DNA from: Sodalis glossinidius str. 'morsitans'
GTDB lineage: Bacteria; Pseudomonadota; Gammaproteobacteria; Enterobacterales; Enterobacteriaceae
Length of the DNA: 64,000 nt
Direction of reading: 5' to 3'
Assembly: GCF_000010085.1 (NCBI RefSeq)
Contig: NC_007712.1
Coordinates: 496,001-560,000, forward strand
Every line of letters starts with the position of its first letter. Position 1 is the stretch's first letter. The notes below the pieces were generated by a model that worked only from the letters and a program-made list of their open reading frames with translations, made no database searches and was not told the DNA's origin. Of this stretch, positions 20,897 to 30,850 are shown in pieces. Both the position numbers and the translations under genes were made by a program.

Positions 20897-21731
20897 TTGG
20901 GCCAGACGGGACCGCTTATCTATGGAAGCATTTTTTGGCAGCAAATGTTTAACGGCTTAACCCTGGGCGCCGTTTATGGTCTTATCGCCATCGGCTATAC
21001 CATGGTGTATGGCATCATCGGCATGATCAATTTCGCCCATTGCGAAGTCTATATAATCTCCGCCTATTTGTGCGCCATCGGCCTGGTGCTGCTCTCTTTC
21101 TTTGGCGTGTCCTCGTTTTCACTGCTGATTTTCGGCACGCTGGTGGTCACCGGGGTCTACGGCTGGGTCATCGAGCGTATTGCTTACCGCCCCTTGCGAA
21201 ATTCCACCCGGCTGGCGCCGCTGATTTCCGCTATTGTTTGTCACTGATATTGCAAAATATGCACAAATCAGCCAAGGCCCGCGCCAGCAGGGTATTCCTA
21301 CGTTGCTTAATGGCGTCGTCAAATTTTCACTGGGCGACAGCGTGGTGCAATTGACCTATACCAAGGTCTTTATCCTGGCGGCATCGCTGGTGTGGATGTT
21401 GGTGCTGAACTGGGTAATCACGCATACCCGGCTCGGCCGTATGTGCCGCGCGACGCAGCAGGACCGCAAGATGGCCGCCATGGCCGGGTTGGCGGGGGTG
21501 TTAATTACCATGAACTACGGCACGTTTGATTTCTACGCCGGCTTTATCATCGGCATCAAAGCCTTCACCGCCGCGGTGCTCGGCGGGTTGATCCTAGGCG
21601 TGGCGGAAGCGCAGTTTTCCGGCATGGTTAATTCCGATTACAAAGATGTGTTTTCCTTTTCTCTCTTGGTGGTAATCCTCATTTTCCGGCCCCAGGGCTT
21701 GTTGGGGCGGCCTTTGGTTGCCAAAGTATAG
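20897..21731 (+). pseudogene. livH: branched-chain amino-acid permease LivH, broken
   Basis: The N-terminal part matches LivH (QQMFNGLTLGAVYGLIAIGYTMVYGIIGMINFAH) up to a frameshift at about 21235. The second frame continues with LGRMCRA, KMAAMAGL and KAFTAAVLGG. Two in-frame gaps remove the segment before AGVLI and the SIPGA segment after AVLGG. No intact start is obvious: the frame opens at a TTG, and the first ATG in frame is at 20946. Dead transporter subunit. Confidence 0.85.
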
Positions 21732-21742
21732 GAGCGGGCCTG

Positions 21743-22845
21743 ATGGCCCTTGTTATTTTCGGCCCTATGGTAGGTGTGGTATTGAACGGTTACCGTTTTG
21801 ATTTCCACGGCCAGCGCTGAGCCTTATTGGCAGACGGCGCCGGGCAAACGCTGGCTGTCTCGCTTCGAGGGGGAGAGGGATGGAGTTTTTATGCGCGCGC
21901 GCCGGAAGCCAAAAGCCCACTGAGCTGGATGGCAGCATTGCTAATCTTGCTGGCGGCGTTGTTTCCCTTTGTGGCCACCAAATATCTGCTGACGGTCGGG
22001 ATCCTGGGCCTGATTTATGTCCTGCTCGGCCTGGGATTAAATATCGTGGTGGGCCTCGCTGGCCTACTGGATCTGGGTTATGTGGCGTTCTATGCCATTG
22101 GCGCCTACGGTCTGGCGCTGGGATACCAGTACCTCGGCTTGGGCTTCTGGTCGATGCTGCCGCTGTCCGCCATTATGCGGTGGCGGGAGCGTTGCTCGGT
22201 TTTCCGGTCCTGCGGATGCACGGTGATTATCTGGCGATTGTGACTCTGGGATTTGGCGAAATAATCAGGCTGGTGCTGAACAATTGGCTGGCGTTTACCG
22301 GCGGTCCCAACGGCGTACCGGTGCCGTCACCCACGTTTTTCGGACTGGAATTTGGTCGCCGCGCCCGGGAGGGCGGCGTACCTATTCATGAGTTTTTACA
22401 CACAAACTACAATCCCAATCTGAAATTTATTTTTATCTATACGGTGCTGGTGTTGGTGGTACTGCTGGTGTTTTACATCAAACACAGGCTCACCAGGATG
22501 CCTGTCGGTCGCGCCTAGGAAGTGCTGCGCGAAGATGAAATCGTCTGCCGCGCGATGGGGCTGAATAATGTCCTGGTCAAGCTTTCGGCCTTTACGCTCG
22601 GCGCCTCTACCGACGGACTGGCGGGCGTGTTTTTCGCCAGTTACCAGGGATTCGTCAATCCAACCTCATTTACGTTTTTTGAATCCTTGCTGATCCTGGC
22701 CATTGTGGTACTAGGCGGTCTGTGATCCACCCTCGGAGTGGTGATTGCCGCCTTCGTACTGACGGTTGCCCCCGAGCTGCTGCGTGGTTTTGCCAAATAT
22801 CGGGTGCTGTTGTTTGGCGTGTTGATGATGATTTGGCGGCCGTGA
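21743..22845 (+). pseudogene. livM: branched-chain amino-acid permease LivM, broken
   Basis: It begins at an ATG 11 bases after livH and is recognisable throughout (GLGLNIVVGLAGLLDLGYVAFYAIGAY; LRMHGDYLAIVTLGFGEIIRL; FASYQGFVNPTSFTFFES). Lesions: a TGA about 25 codons in, a frameshift near 22190, a TAG at the GRAWE tryptophan position (22516), and a TGA in VLGGL-STLG (22723). The C-terminus runs to 22845. Multiple independent stops show long loss of selection. Confidence 0.87.
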
Positions 22846-22898
22846 GGCCTGATTCGCGTCAGCCGCAGCGGTTTCACCCCGCGTAAGGGGGTAGCGCC

Positions 22899-23550
22899 AT
22901 GACCGAGTCGATACTGCGCGTGGCGAATTTGCAAATGCGGTTCGGCGGTATCCGGGCGCTGAATGATGTCAACCCGGACGTGACGAGTGGCTCAATCACC
23001 GCGCTTATCGGCGCCAACGGCGCCGGAAAATCCACGTTACTCATGTCCATCTTTGGTCAGCCGCGTATCGCCGGCGGGGCGACGGGTGTTTCCCGATATG
23101 ACGGTGGAGGAAAATTTATTGATGGGCAATATCGCCATCGGCACCCGCTATCAGGCCGAGGATTTGGCGCGCATGTATCACCTGTTTCCCCGGCTGGAGG
23201 AGCGACGCGGCCAGCGTGCGATGACGCTCTCCGGCGGCGAATAGCAAATGCTGGCCATCGCCCGCGCGCTGATGAGCCGGCCCAGGCTGCTGTTACTTGA
23301 TGAGCCGAGTTTGGGACTGGCGCCCATTATCGTCAGGCACATTTTTCAGATCTTGCGAGAATTGGTGGCCGGGGGAATGACGCTCTTTTTGGTTGAGCAA
23401 AACGCGCATCACGCGCTCACTCTGTCCGATCACGGCTATGTCATGGTGAACGGCCAGATTCGACTAAGCGGCCCTGGTAAGGCGCTGCTGGGGAACGAGG
23501 AGGTGCGCAAAGCCTATCTGACCGCTGCCGGTAGTCCCGTCCTGTTATAA
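22899..23550 (+). pseudogene. livG/livF chimeric ATPase remnant
   Basis: The first ~40 codons read like LivG (VANLQMRFGGIRALNDVN), but from the Walker A motif GANGAGKST onward the sequence is LivF-like (FGQPRIAGG, GRRVFPDMTVEENLLMG). This suggests a deletion that recombined the two paralogous ATPase genes at their shared Walker A region and removed the rest of livG. Further lesions: a frameshift plus deletion just after Walker A, and a CAG-to-TAG change in the signature LSGGEQQ (23242). The Walker B region LLLLDEPSLGLAP and the H-loop are intact. Confidence 0.82.
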
Positions 23551-23709
23551 AGGAAAATAACGCTAATGCATGATTATTTAATGTATTTATCGGCAACGGA
23601 AACAAATATATATACAATTCCTCGGGGTAAAAGTGTTAAAGTAATTTATAATTGATTTTTATTAATAATCAATATTATCAAAGAAATACACTTAACCCAG
23701 GATGCCATC

Positions 23710-24210
23710 ATGGACGCCAAATCAAAAAAATAGCTAGAAGAATTACGGGCGAGCAGCCGTAGTGAGCATGCAACGTTACTTATGCCTTCTTCGGATGCCA
23801 TCGCTCCCCGGACCCTGGGCCAGCTCATGGCCGATACCATTACCGCGGTGATTGGTACCTGGACCTTTATTATTATCCAGACCATCATCATCGGCTGGAC
23901 CAGCTATAACCTGCTGATGGGAAAAAGCGGTTTTGACCCTTACCCTTTTATCCTGTTGAATTTATTTTTATCCTTTTAGGTGGTCTATACCGCGCCGGCG
24001 ATTATGATGAGCCAGAAAAGGGAAGGCGAGGTCGATCGCTACCGGGCGGAAATCGCCTCTAACGTCAACGTGAAGTCGGATCTGGAAATGTACGCGCTAC
24101 ACGATAAAATTGATTACCTGGAAGGGGATATCGTTACCTAGATTAAAGAGCAGTTGACGGAGATATCCCTGCAATTGGAGGAAATCAAACGCCAGCATCG
24201 CCCGCAATAA
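23710..24210 (+). pseudogene. DUF1003 membrane protein with three in-frame amber codons
   Basis: A 167-codon frame runs from ATG to TAA without any frameshift, but it is interrupted by three TAG codons at codons 8, about 90 and about 144. The DUF1003 core is clear: ADTITAVIGTWTFIIIQTIII, then GFDPYPFILLNLFLSF, two transmembrane helices, and a C-terminal coiled-coil-like tail. At the second stop the family usually has Gln. All three fit single CAG-to-TAG changes. The function of DUF1003 is unknown. With no indels this is either a young pseudogene or a gene dependent on amber suppression. Confidence 0.8.
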
Positions 24211-24332
24211 CCTTTGCCAACCGATCCGTCGATGCATTTATTCGAAGAACATAGTCAGGGAATTTGATTGGAGATAAATACTTTTTATCGCTAGGATCGC
24301 TTCTACTATCAATCATAAGAACGGTACTTCCC

Positions 24333-24771
24333 ATGTTCGCTTCTCTGAATAACGGCTTTTCCCGCCTGTCCGACCATCTCGATTTCGCCAAGCTGTTGCT
24401 GCGGCTGACCTTCGGGATCCTGATGCTGTTTCACGGCGCGTTCAAATTGCAGCACGGCGTGGGCTGGATGGATAGGCGGCATGCTGGCGCAGCACGGGCT
24501 GCCGGCGTTCATCGCCTACGGCGCTTATATCGGTGAAATCGTGACGCCGCTGATGATAATCATTGGTTTTATGGCCCGTCCCGCCGCGCTGATTTACGCC
24601 GTCAATCTGGTAGTGTACACCCTACTGGTGCATATCGCCGATGTCTTTACCCACACACAAGTCGGCGCCTGGAAGCTGGAAACGGAGGCGCTATACTTCA
24701 TGGGAGGCATTATCATTATGCTGTTTGGCGCCGGCCGCTATGTGCTGGTTAGTAACTCCCGACTTCAATAG
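24333..24771 (+). pseudogene. DoxX-family membrane protein, frameshifted
   Basis: A four-helix DoxX/YqjF-like protein. The N-terminus reads MFASLNNGFSRLSDHLDF then LLLRLTFGILMLFHGAFKLQHGVGW. A small insertion at about 24470 shifts the frame. The remainder (GMLAQHGLPAFIAYGAYIGEI through FGAGRYVL) is open in the next frame. Apart from this one indel the sequence is well preserved, so inactivation looks recent. DoxX proteins are linked to redox and respiratory membrane functions, but the exact role is not known. Confidence 0.82.
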
Positions 24772-24816
24772 CCCTGTCGACCCGTCACGCTGGTCGTCGG
24801 CTGATGGGTATTCTTC

Positions 24817-25306
24817 ATGACGTGACCCGACTTTATTCGCCACTGGCGTAAATTGGAAGATGATGGTAACGATACGTATGAGGGCGATAGCGAGCGTTTC
24901 AGATTCGGCGCGCCGCTCGGACGGGCGCTGGGCCTGACCCGCATCGGCATCCACCATGAGCGTTTACCGCCTGGCCGGCGCAGCACTTATCCCCATGCGG
25001 AAAGCCGGGAAGAGGAGTTCGTCTATGTTCTGGCGGGTACACCCGACGTCTGGCTAAATGGGGAATTATATCCCCTGTTGCCGGGGGATGCGGTCGGATT
25101 ACCTGCCGGCACCGGTATCTGCCATACCTTTATCAATAACACTGCAGACGAGGTCATGCTGCTGGTGGTAGGCGAAGCCGACAAGCCGGAAAATCGTATC
25201 CGTTACCCTATGAATCCCGATTACGAGGCGCGCCGACCGCTGGCGGGATTACCCCGATCTCCCTTTCGGCGATCACGACGGCAAACCGACGACACCACGC
25301 CCCTGA
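24817..25306 (+). pseudogene. cupin-domain protein, broken at both ends
   Basis: A single cupin barrel is visible: LPPGRRSTYPHAESREEEFVYVLAG is metal-site motif 1 (its first His-X-His pair appears altered), and PAGTGICHTFINNT is motif 2. A TGA is the third codon after the only plausible ATG. A frameshift near 25240 separates the closing segment DYPDLPFGDHDGKP. The middle 140 codons are open. Substrate and function cannot be read from sequence. Confidence 0.75.
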
Positions 25307-25920
25307 CACCTACGCTGAGACGTGCCTGTGCCAGTTGGGGGAGTTGTCAGCCGCGAGCGGCGTGATGCCAGATTTGCCCGAGGGCGGTTGCGATGCGTGC
25401 TTTGCCTGATCGGTTTTAGCGCCAACCCTTCAGAGCCGCTCATGGCGCCCTGTTCGCTGCGACGCAGTAGGCTTTGCTGTGAAAGCGTCTTCAGCGTCAA
25501 TCGCGCGCGTCTTCAAACGCTTATGGATACCATGGGAAGAATAATTCACCAGCGGAGATAAAGTACACCTTGTCGCCGGGCAAAAATACCATGATGACGA
25601 TGGTGGGAAATGTGCCCGCCCGCTGATAAATTAGTTTTTCGACGGGATCATTGAACCTCTTTTATTCAATTACAGTAGCAAATAACACTACGTCAGAATA
25701 ATGCCGTTTCCCATAAATAATAGCCGGAATAACAGTGCCAATATACCCGGCGGCATCATCGGATCCTGCGCGCGGCCGATGGTGACGGATAAACCTGCGT
25801 GGGCAACGGCCACCGGTTATTATCCCTTTTTTAATCTTAATGCGCCGGTTTATTCCTGCGGTTGAACGCTGAATGAATAAGATCGATATCCGTTATAAAA
25901 TATTAAACAGATCCTTTTGA
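25307..25920. other. non-coding stretch before arnC
   Basis: No gene recognised. The usual first gene of an arn operon, arnB, is not detectable even as a remnant. The right end becomes AT-rich where a promoter is proposed. Confidence 0.45.
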
Positions 25921-25955
25921 TGTTTATTCTTCGTTAAGGAGTCAGGACTTATAGT
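25921..25955 (+). promoter_or_regulatory. putative PhoP-activated promoter of arnC-arnT
   Basis: TGTTTA-N5-CGTTAA (25921-25937) matches the PhoP direct-repeat box (T/G)GTTTA-N5-(T/G)GTTTA perfectly in the first half and at 4 of 6 positions in the second. A TATAGT -10 element begins exactly 12 bases after the box. That is the spacing of PhoP promoters in which the box replaces the -35. The arnC start lies about 130 bases downstream. PhoP control of lipid A modification genes is established in enterobacteria; binding here is inferred. Confidence 0.55.
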
Positions 25956-26085
25956 GCCCGGAAATATGATATTTACAGGGTAACCGCCGTGAGCCTCGAT
26001 CCACTTTTTTCTCACCTTAAGACCGGCAACGGAATTAACAGGGCATCTCCTTCCGGGCGCAGCTGGCCGTCGCAGGAGTATGCGC

Positions 26086-27048
26086 GTGTCTGATGCCGCT
26101 CACTTGAGCTCGGTTTCGGTCGTCATTCCCATATTCAACGAGGCGCAAAACCTGCCGGCGCTGCTGCAGTGTACCGACGCCGCCTGCCGCCAGCTTGGCC
26201 TGTGTTATGAAATTATTTTGGTGGATGACGGTAGCCGTGATGGCTCCACCGCATTGCTGCGCGCTGCCGCCCAGGCTCCCGGCAGTCGGTTTGTCGCAGT
26301 GCTGTTGAACCGCAACTATGGGCAACATCCGGCAATTTTGGCCGGTTTCAGTCAGGCGCGGGGGGAGGTGATCATCACCCTTGATGCCGACCTGCAATCG
26401 CCGCCGGAAGAGATTCCGCGCATGGTCAGTATCGCCTGCGAAGGTTATGACATTGTGGGTGCTATACGCGCCAACCGGCGTGACGGCTGGCCGCGCCAGC
26501 TGGCTTCATGCGCGCAGAACCGCCTTATCCATCACGTCACCGGCAAAAGCACTGCGGACTATGGCTGCGTCCTGCGGGCGTACCGGCGGCCAATCGTCAC
26601 GGCGCTGCTGCAAAGCCGCGAGAGTGGCATCGTCCCCATCCTGGCGAACCGGTTGACCGAGCGCATTACCGACATCGAGATAAGCCATGCGCCCCGCAAG
26701 CAGGGCATGTCGCATTTCAGGACGCTGTACGGTCTTTATCGGCTGTACGATCTGGCCGCGACGCTGATGACCGCTCCGCTGAGCGTCATCGGCGGCCTCA
26801 TCGCCCTGGCCGGGTTCTGCATGGGTATGGGAATGCTCCTGCTGCGCGGTTTGCTGGGCCAGGTGTGGGCCGGCGACGGGGTGTTTACGCTTTTCGCCTT
26901 CCTTTTCACCTTTATTGGCGCGCAGCTTATGGCGCTGCTAGGTGAATATCTTGGCCGTATTTACCAGACGCTGCGCGCACGACCCGCTGCGGTGATCCAG
27001 CAGGTCATTGGCGCGTCTCCTGCCGATCGCGACGAGTTTATGCCATGA
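26086..27048 (+). CDS. arnC: undecaprenyl-phosphate glycosyltransferase, ArnC type
   Basis: A 320-residue GT2 enzyme. ArnC loads formyl-L-Ara4N onto undecaprenyl phosphate at the cytoplasmic face for lipid A modification and polymyxin resistance. Visible features: VVIPIFNEAQNLP, the nucleotide-sugar motif VDDGSRDGS, DADLQSPPEE as the DXD region, DYGCVLRAYRR, and two C-terminal membrane helices (about 225-250 and 262-290). I prefer the GTG at 26086, with AGGAG 7 bases upstream, over the ATG at 26080. The gene overlaps arnT by ATGA. arnA, arnB and arnD are absent from this locus. A GtrB-like role for another sugar is a possible alternative. Confidence 0.82.
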   Translation: MSDAAHLSSVSVVIPIFNEAQNLPALLQCTDAACRQLGLCYEIILVDDGSRDGSTALLRAAAQAPGSRFVAVLLNRNYGQHPAILAGFSQARGEVIITLDADLQSPPEEIPRMVSIACEGYDIVGAIRANRRDGWPRQLASCAQNRLIHHVTGKSTADYGCVLRAYRRPIVTALLQSRESGIVPILANRLTERITDIEISHAPRKQGMSHFRTLYGLYRLYDLAATLMTAPLSVIGGLIALAGFCMGMGMLLLRGLLGQVWAGDGVFTLFAFLFTFIGAQLMALLGEYLGRIYQTLRARPAAVIQQVIGASPADRDEFMP

Positions 27049-28853
27049 GCCGGGAATGCAAGGCGGGCGGAGCGCGGAGCGACGTCGTCTGGCGCAGGGG
27101 CAAACCCGGCGTGTGCGCCAAAGGGGCGGTGCCATTGGTCGTCCATTTTTCTCACCGTGGAAACCGACCAGAAAGCGTGGAGCGCGGGGCGGGCCTTTGG
27201 CTGGGCCTGCTGGCGGTATTTTTTGTGCTGACCTATCTGGTACCGCTGGAAGGGAGATTGCTGTGGCAGCCTGATGAAACCCGTTACGCCGAAATCAGTC
27301 GGGAAATGCTGGCCAGCGGCGACTGGATGGTGCCTCATTTATTGGGGTTGCGCTACTTTGAGAAGCCGCTGGCAGGCTATTGGATGAACAATATCGGCCA
27401 ATGGCTATTTGGCAGCACCAACTTCGCGGTGCGTTTCGCGTCGGTATTTAGTACGGGCCTTAGCGCGCTGCTGGTGTTCACTGTGTCGTGGACGGTGGGG
27501 CGTCAACTGCGTCAATCGCTGCTGGCGGCGCTGATTTTCCTGTCTCTGCTGCTGGTCTTTGGCGTCGGCACTTACAGCGTGCTGGACCCGATGATCGCCT
27601 TGTGGCTTAACGCCGCCATGGCGGCGCATGTCTTCGCACTGCGTGCCGACCGCCGGACCACCCGAGGGGTCGCCTGGCTGCTGTTAGGACTCGCTTGCGG
27701 GCTGGGTTTCATGACCAAAGGGTTTCTCGCCCTGGTCGTCCCGGCCATCGCGGTGCTGCCGGTGGCGCTTTACTACCGGCAATTGAAGGCTACGTTGGGT
27801 TACGGGGCGCTGGCGGCGCTGCTGGCGGTGCTGGTCAATTTGCCCTGGGCGCTGGCGCTGTCGCGACTGGAGCCGGATTTCTGGCACTACTTTTTCTGGG
27901 TAGAGCATATTCAGCGCTTCGCCGCAGAGAATGCCCAGCATCGCGCCCCCTTCTGGTTTTATCTGCCGGTGCTGGCGCTGGGCTCGTTGCCCTGGCTGGG
28001 GTTGCTGCCGGGCGCTATGGCGGCGGGCTGGCGCGCGCGCCGGGTACAGCCGGAACGCTTTTTGCTGTTATGCTGGGTTGTTATGCCGCTGCTGTTTTTC
28101 AGCGTGGCGAAAGGGAAACTCCTGACCTATATCCTGCCGTGCATGGCGCCGCTGGCGCTGTTGCTGGCGGCCTATGGTCGCGAGTGCGCCGACAAGCTGC
28201 GCAGTAAAGTGTTTGACGCCAATGCGGGGATTAATACCGCCTTTGCGCTGTGCGCCATCGTCGCCTTACTGCTGGCCGGAAGCGGCCTGCTGCCGTGGGC
28301 GCGCATCTACTCTGTCGGCGAGTGGCCGCGCATTGTTATCGGTACGCTGGTGTTCGCCGGCTGGCTGTGTTTTGCCGCGGTGTCGCGACGCTCGCAGGGG
28401 GACCGCTGGGCGCTGGCGGCGTTTTGCCCGCTGCTGCTCAGTCTGCTGGTGGGGCAAATCATTCCTCAGCGCATCATAGATGGCAATCAGCCGCAGGAAT
28501 TTATCCGCCGTTACGAGACTACGCTTAACCAAAGTCGTTATGTGCTCAGTAATCATGTCGGTGTCGCGACGGCGCTGGCCTGGGAGCTGGAGCGCAACGA
28601 CGTGCTGATGTATGACGATAAAGGGGAATTGGCCTATGGTCTGGAATACGCCGATGTGCAGGGACGCCATCTGAGCCGTGACGATTTTCCCCACTGGCTG
28701 GCAAAAGAGCGTCTTAAAGGGGACGTGGCGCTACTGCTGCTGCTGGATCGCAGGCAAGATTTACCGCCCGGCCTGCCGAAGGCGGATAAAGTGCATCGCA
28801 ATCACCGCATCGCGCTGCTTCACTATCAGCAGTTGCCCTGCTGCGAACAGTAA
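27045..28853 (+). CDS. arnT: lipid A 4-amino-4-deoxy-L-arabinose transferase, ArnT-like (GT83)
   Basis: A polytopic glycosyltransferase that moves L-Ara4N from its undecaprenyl carrier to lipid A on the periplasmic side. Family motifs are strong: LLWQPDETRYAEISREMLASGDWMVP with the catalytic-loop Asp-Glu, FEKPLAGYW, EPDFWHYFFWVEHIQRF, and FFSVAKGKLLTYILP. The ATG overlaps the arnC stop (ATGA), giving 602 residues, some 50 more than usual. The extra N-terminus is basic and unlike ArnT. A GTG at 27177 would give 558 residues, nearer the family length. The frame is otherwise intact. Confidence 0.85.
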   Translation: MSRECKAGGARSDVVWRRGKPGVCAKGAVPLVVHFSHRGNRPESVERGAGLWLGLLAVFFVLTYLVPLEGRLLWQPDETRYAEISREMLASGDWMVPHLLGLRYFEKPLAGYWMNNIGQWLFGSTNFAVRFASVFSTGLSALLVFTVSWTVGRQLRQSLLAALIFLSLLLVFGVGTYSVLDPMIALWLNAAMAAHVFALRADRRTTRGVAWLLLGLACGLGFMTKGFLALVVPAIAVLPVALYYRQLKATLGYGALAALLAVLVNLPWALALSRLEPDFWHYFFWVEHIQRFAAENAQHRAPFWFYLPVLALGSLPWLGLLPGAMAAGWRARRVQPERFLLLCWVVMPLLFFSVAKGKLLTYILPCMAPLALLLAAYGRECADKLRSKVFDANAGINTAFALCAIVALLLAGSGLLPWARIYSVGEWPRIVIGTLVFAGWLCFAAVSRRSQGDRWALAAFCPLLLSLLVGQIIPQRIIDGNQPQEFIRRYETTLNQSRYVLSNHVGVATALAWELERNDVLMYDDKGELAYGLEYADVQGRHLSRDDFPHWLAKERLKGDVALLLLLDRRQDLPPGLPKADKVHRNHRIALLHYQQLPCCEQ

Positions 28854-29106
28854 ACGGCCTGGCTTTGGCCGGCGTAAAGAGGGTATTTTCCCGGCGCGAA
28901 TGGCATTAATGGCGCAAATGAGGCAACGGGCACGAGTGACACGAAGGGTGCGCATGGCGAGTAAACGCTTATGCCAGTGCGGATAGCGTACATGAGTTGT
29001 TGTGCAGTAGATGATGCAGGTGAGCGATTTTTTTTGCAGCGGATGGCGCAGGCGCGGTGCTTTTCCGGAGCGGGTGGAATTGCGCCACGCTTCGGACACG
29101 TACGCA

Positions 29107-29367
29107 TTATTTATACAGTTCGGCGGTGCCGCTCAGAGTATCAGTACCCCCGGCGGACGTAATGCGGTAGAAGGACGCGTTTGCTTCATCGGCCTTGGCC
29201 TCCAATTGCTGTTGCAAATCGGTCACGCTACTGCTGTAAGTGGTAGCGGAAACGGTGCCCATCGGCTGCTGTCCGGGCGGCGGTGAGGTGACGTCCTGCG
29301 CGGCCAGAATTGGGAATGAATAGGTCGCCAGAATAAGCGCCGTCGCGGCAATAAATGTCATTTTCAT
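29107..29367 (-). CDS. DUF1471 (YahO/BhsA-like) small periplasmic protein
   Basis: An 86-residue exported protein: a signal peptide (MKMTFIAATALILATYSF, cut after LAA) and one DUF1471 domain with the typical ending. In it, LQQQLEAKADEANASFYRI is followed by a strand and GTAELYK. E. coli has about ten such paralogues (YahO, BhsA, McbA, YhcN and others), tied to stress, biofilm or unknown roles. The sequence is nearest in style to YahO. A ribosome-binding site AGAGAG precedes the ATG. The gene is alone on its strand and intact. Confidence 0.83.
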   Translation of the reverse strand: MKMTFIAATALILATYSFPILAAQDVTSPPPGQQPMGTVSATTYSSSVTDLQQQLEAKADEANASFYRITSAGGTDTLSGTAELYK

Positions 29368-29873
29368 ATTAGATTCTCTCTTTAGGGATAAGTAACAATA
29401 GCCACCCTGTCATGACGATCGACGATGTCTCGGCGCGACCGCAGGTGACGCTGTCTCAGGTTTTTTATTGTCGTTTATACGTTCGGTGCATTTCGCTTTG
29501 TTTTCCTACCGGAAAGGGGTTCGTCAGGCTTTCCCTCAATCCTGCGCCAGACGTTGCCGCGCTTTGCCATTGCTGTTATGCCGAGGCCTTACGGCGGGCG
29601 TCCGGGGCGGGTTAGTTCGGAAAGCCTGCAAGGCGCGCGCTAAGGCTGTTGCCTTTGTTTTCCTTTACTGCATACCTCGGCCGCTATGGGGAAAATCCCC
29701 GTCGCGAATTAGCGATAGTAAAAGGGTAGGCCCCATCCCCATTCGCGGCCATAAGCCGACAATCAATGAATTATTGCCTATTTGCCGACCGCGGCGATGC
29801 CGAAACCGGTCCGTGCAAGACGTGGTTATCCCGGCTGAGACCGCTTGCTTTCAAGGGAATAAATTCGCTATTG
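29368..29873. other. non-coding stretch
   Basis: No gene recognised. It includes the promoter side of the DUF1471 gene (reading left) and GC-rich short frames with no family match. It ends at the dyad before the binding-protein pseudogene. Confidence 0.4.
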
Positions 29874-29893
29874 TTGTATAACTTTCTATATAA
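29874..29893 (+). promoter_or_regulatory. AT-rich dyad upstream of the molybdate/tungstate-like ABC genes
   Basis: TTGTATA-ACTTTC-TATATAA is an imperfect inverted repeat (one mismatch) 16 bases before the start codon of the binding-protein gene. TATATAA may also act as a -10. ModE-type regulators bind TATA-rich dyads at such transporters, but the match to a ModE site is weak, so this is only a candidate. Confidence 0.3.
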
Positions 29894-29908
29894 TGATAAG
29901 CAGAGACA

Positions 29909-30844
29909 ATGAAAAGACACCTTTTAAAGACGGTACTTGCAGGGACATTTAGGCATTTTACTCTCAGTGCAGGTGCAGGAGGCGAACGAAATCCGCGTCA
30001 CCTATGCGGGCTCAAAATGGGGGTGGTGATGGATAAACACCTGGGGCCGGCATTCGCCGAGAAAGAGCATCTTACCTACCAGGGGTAGGGGCAGGGCGCA
30101 TACGGTATAGCGCGCCTGCTGGCGTCAAAAAAAGTCGTGGCTGACGTGTTTGTTTCCATCACGCCGGGACCGATGGATATCCTTAAGCAGGCGGGACTTA
30201 TTGATAGCGCCGTACCGGTGGCCAGCACCCGCATGGTCATAGCCTACAACCCCAAAGGGAAATTTGCGCCGGCGCTGGCCGCGATCAAAGAGGGCAAGCC
30301 CGACGCGCAACCGTGGTGGAAAGTGATGCAAAGCCCGGGGCTACGCTTTGGCCGCACCGATCCGGTCAGCGATCCACAGGGTCGGAACATCATCTTTACG
30401 CTCTTGTTGGCGGAAAAGTATTATCAACAGCCTGGTTTGGCGCACCGTATTCTTGGCGACGTGCAGAACCCGCAGCAGGTGTTTGCTGAAGGGGGCCTGC
30501 TGACCCGATTGGAGGCCGGACAGGTTGACGCGGTTTCCGGCTATGAGAGCGCGACGATTTCCGCTAAGCTGCTTTATATTACGTTTCCGGATGAAATCAA
30601 TCTGAGTAACCCCGATATGAGCGAGCAATGGTATAGCAAGGTCAGCTTCCCGGTTCGCGATGCGGCGGGCAAAGAGAAAGTCCTGCACACGCAGCCGCTG
30701 GTGTTCTATGCGGCGGTGCTGAAAAATGCTCCCGATGCGCAGGCAGGACCCCGTTTCGTCACTTTCATGCAAAGCGCGGCCGGTCAACAGCTGCTGAAGG
30801 ATAACGGTTACGGCCAGCCTAAAGGCGGCGTTCTGTATCCGTAA
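29909..30844 (+). pseudogene. molybdate/tungstate-type ABC substrate-binding protein, broken
   Basis: A type-2 periplasmic binding protein of the ModA/WtpA class (RVTYAGS near the N-terminus, then PDVF-like VADVFVS, and FGRTDPVSDPQGRNIIFTLLLAEKYY). The signal-peptide region is out of frame with the start, a second shift follows the AGSK segment, and a TAG lies at 30087 in QG-stop-GQGAYG. From about 30090 to the stop the frame is clean. The intact permease gene follows after 6 bases; no ATPase gene is present. The ligand is an inference from the family. Confidence 0.8.
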
Positions 30845-30850
30845 CCTTTG

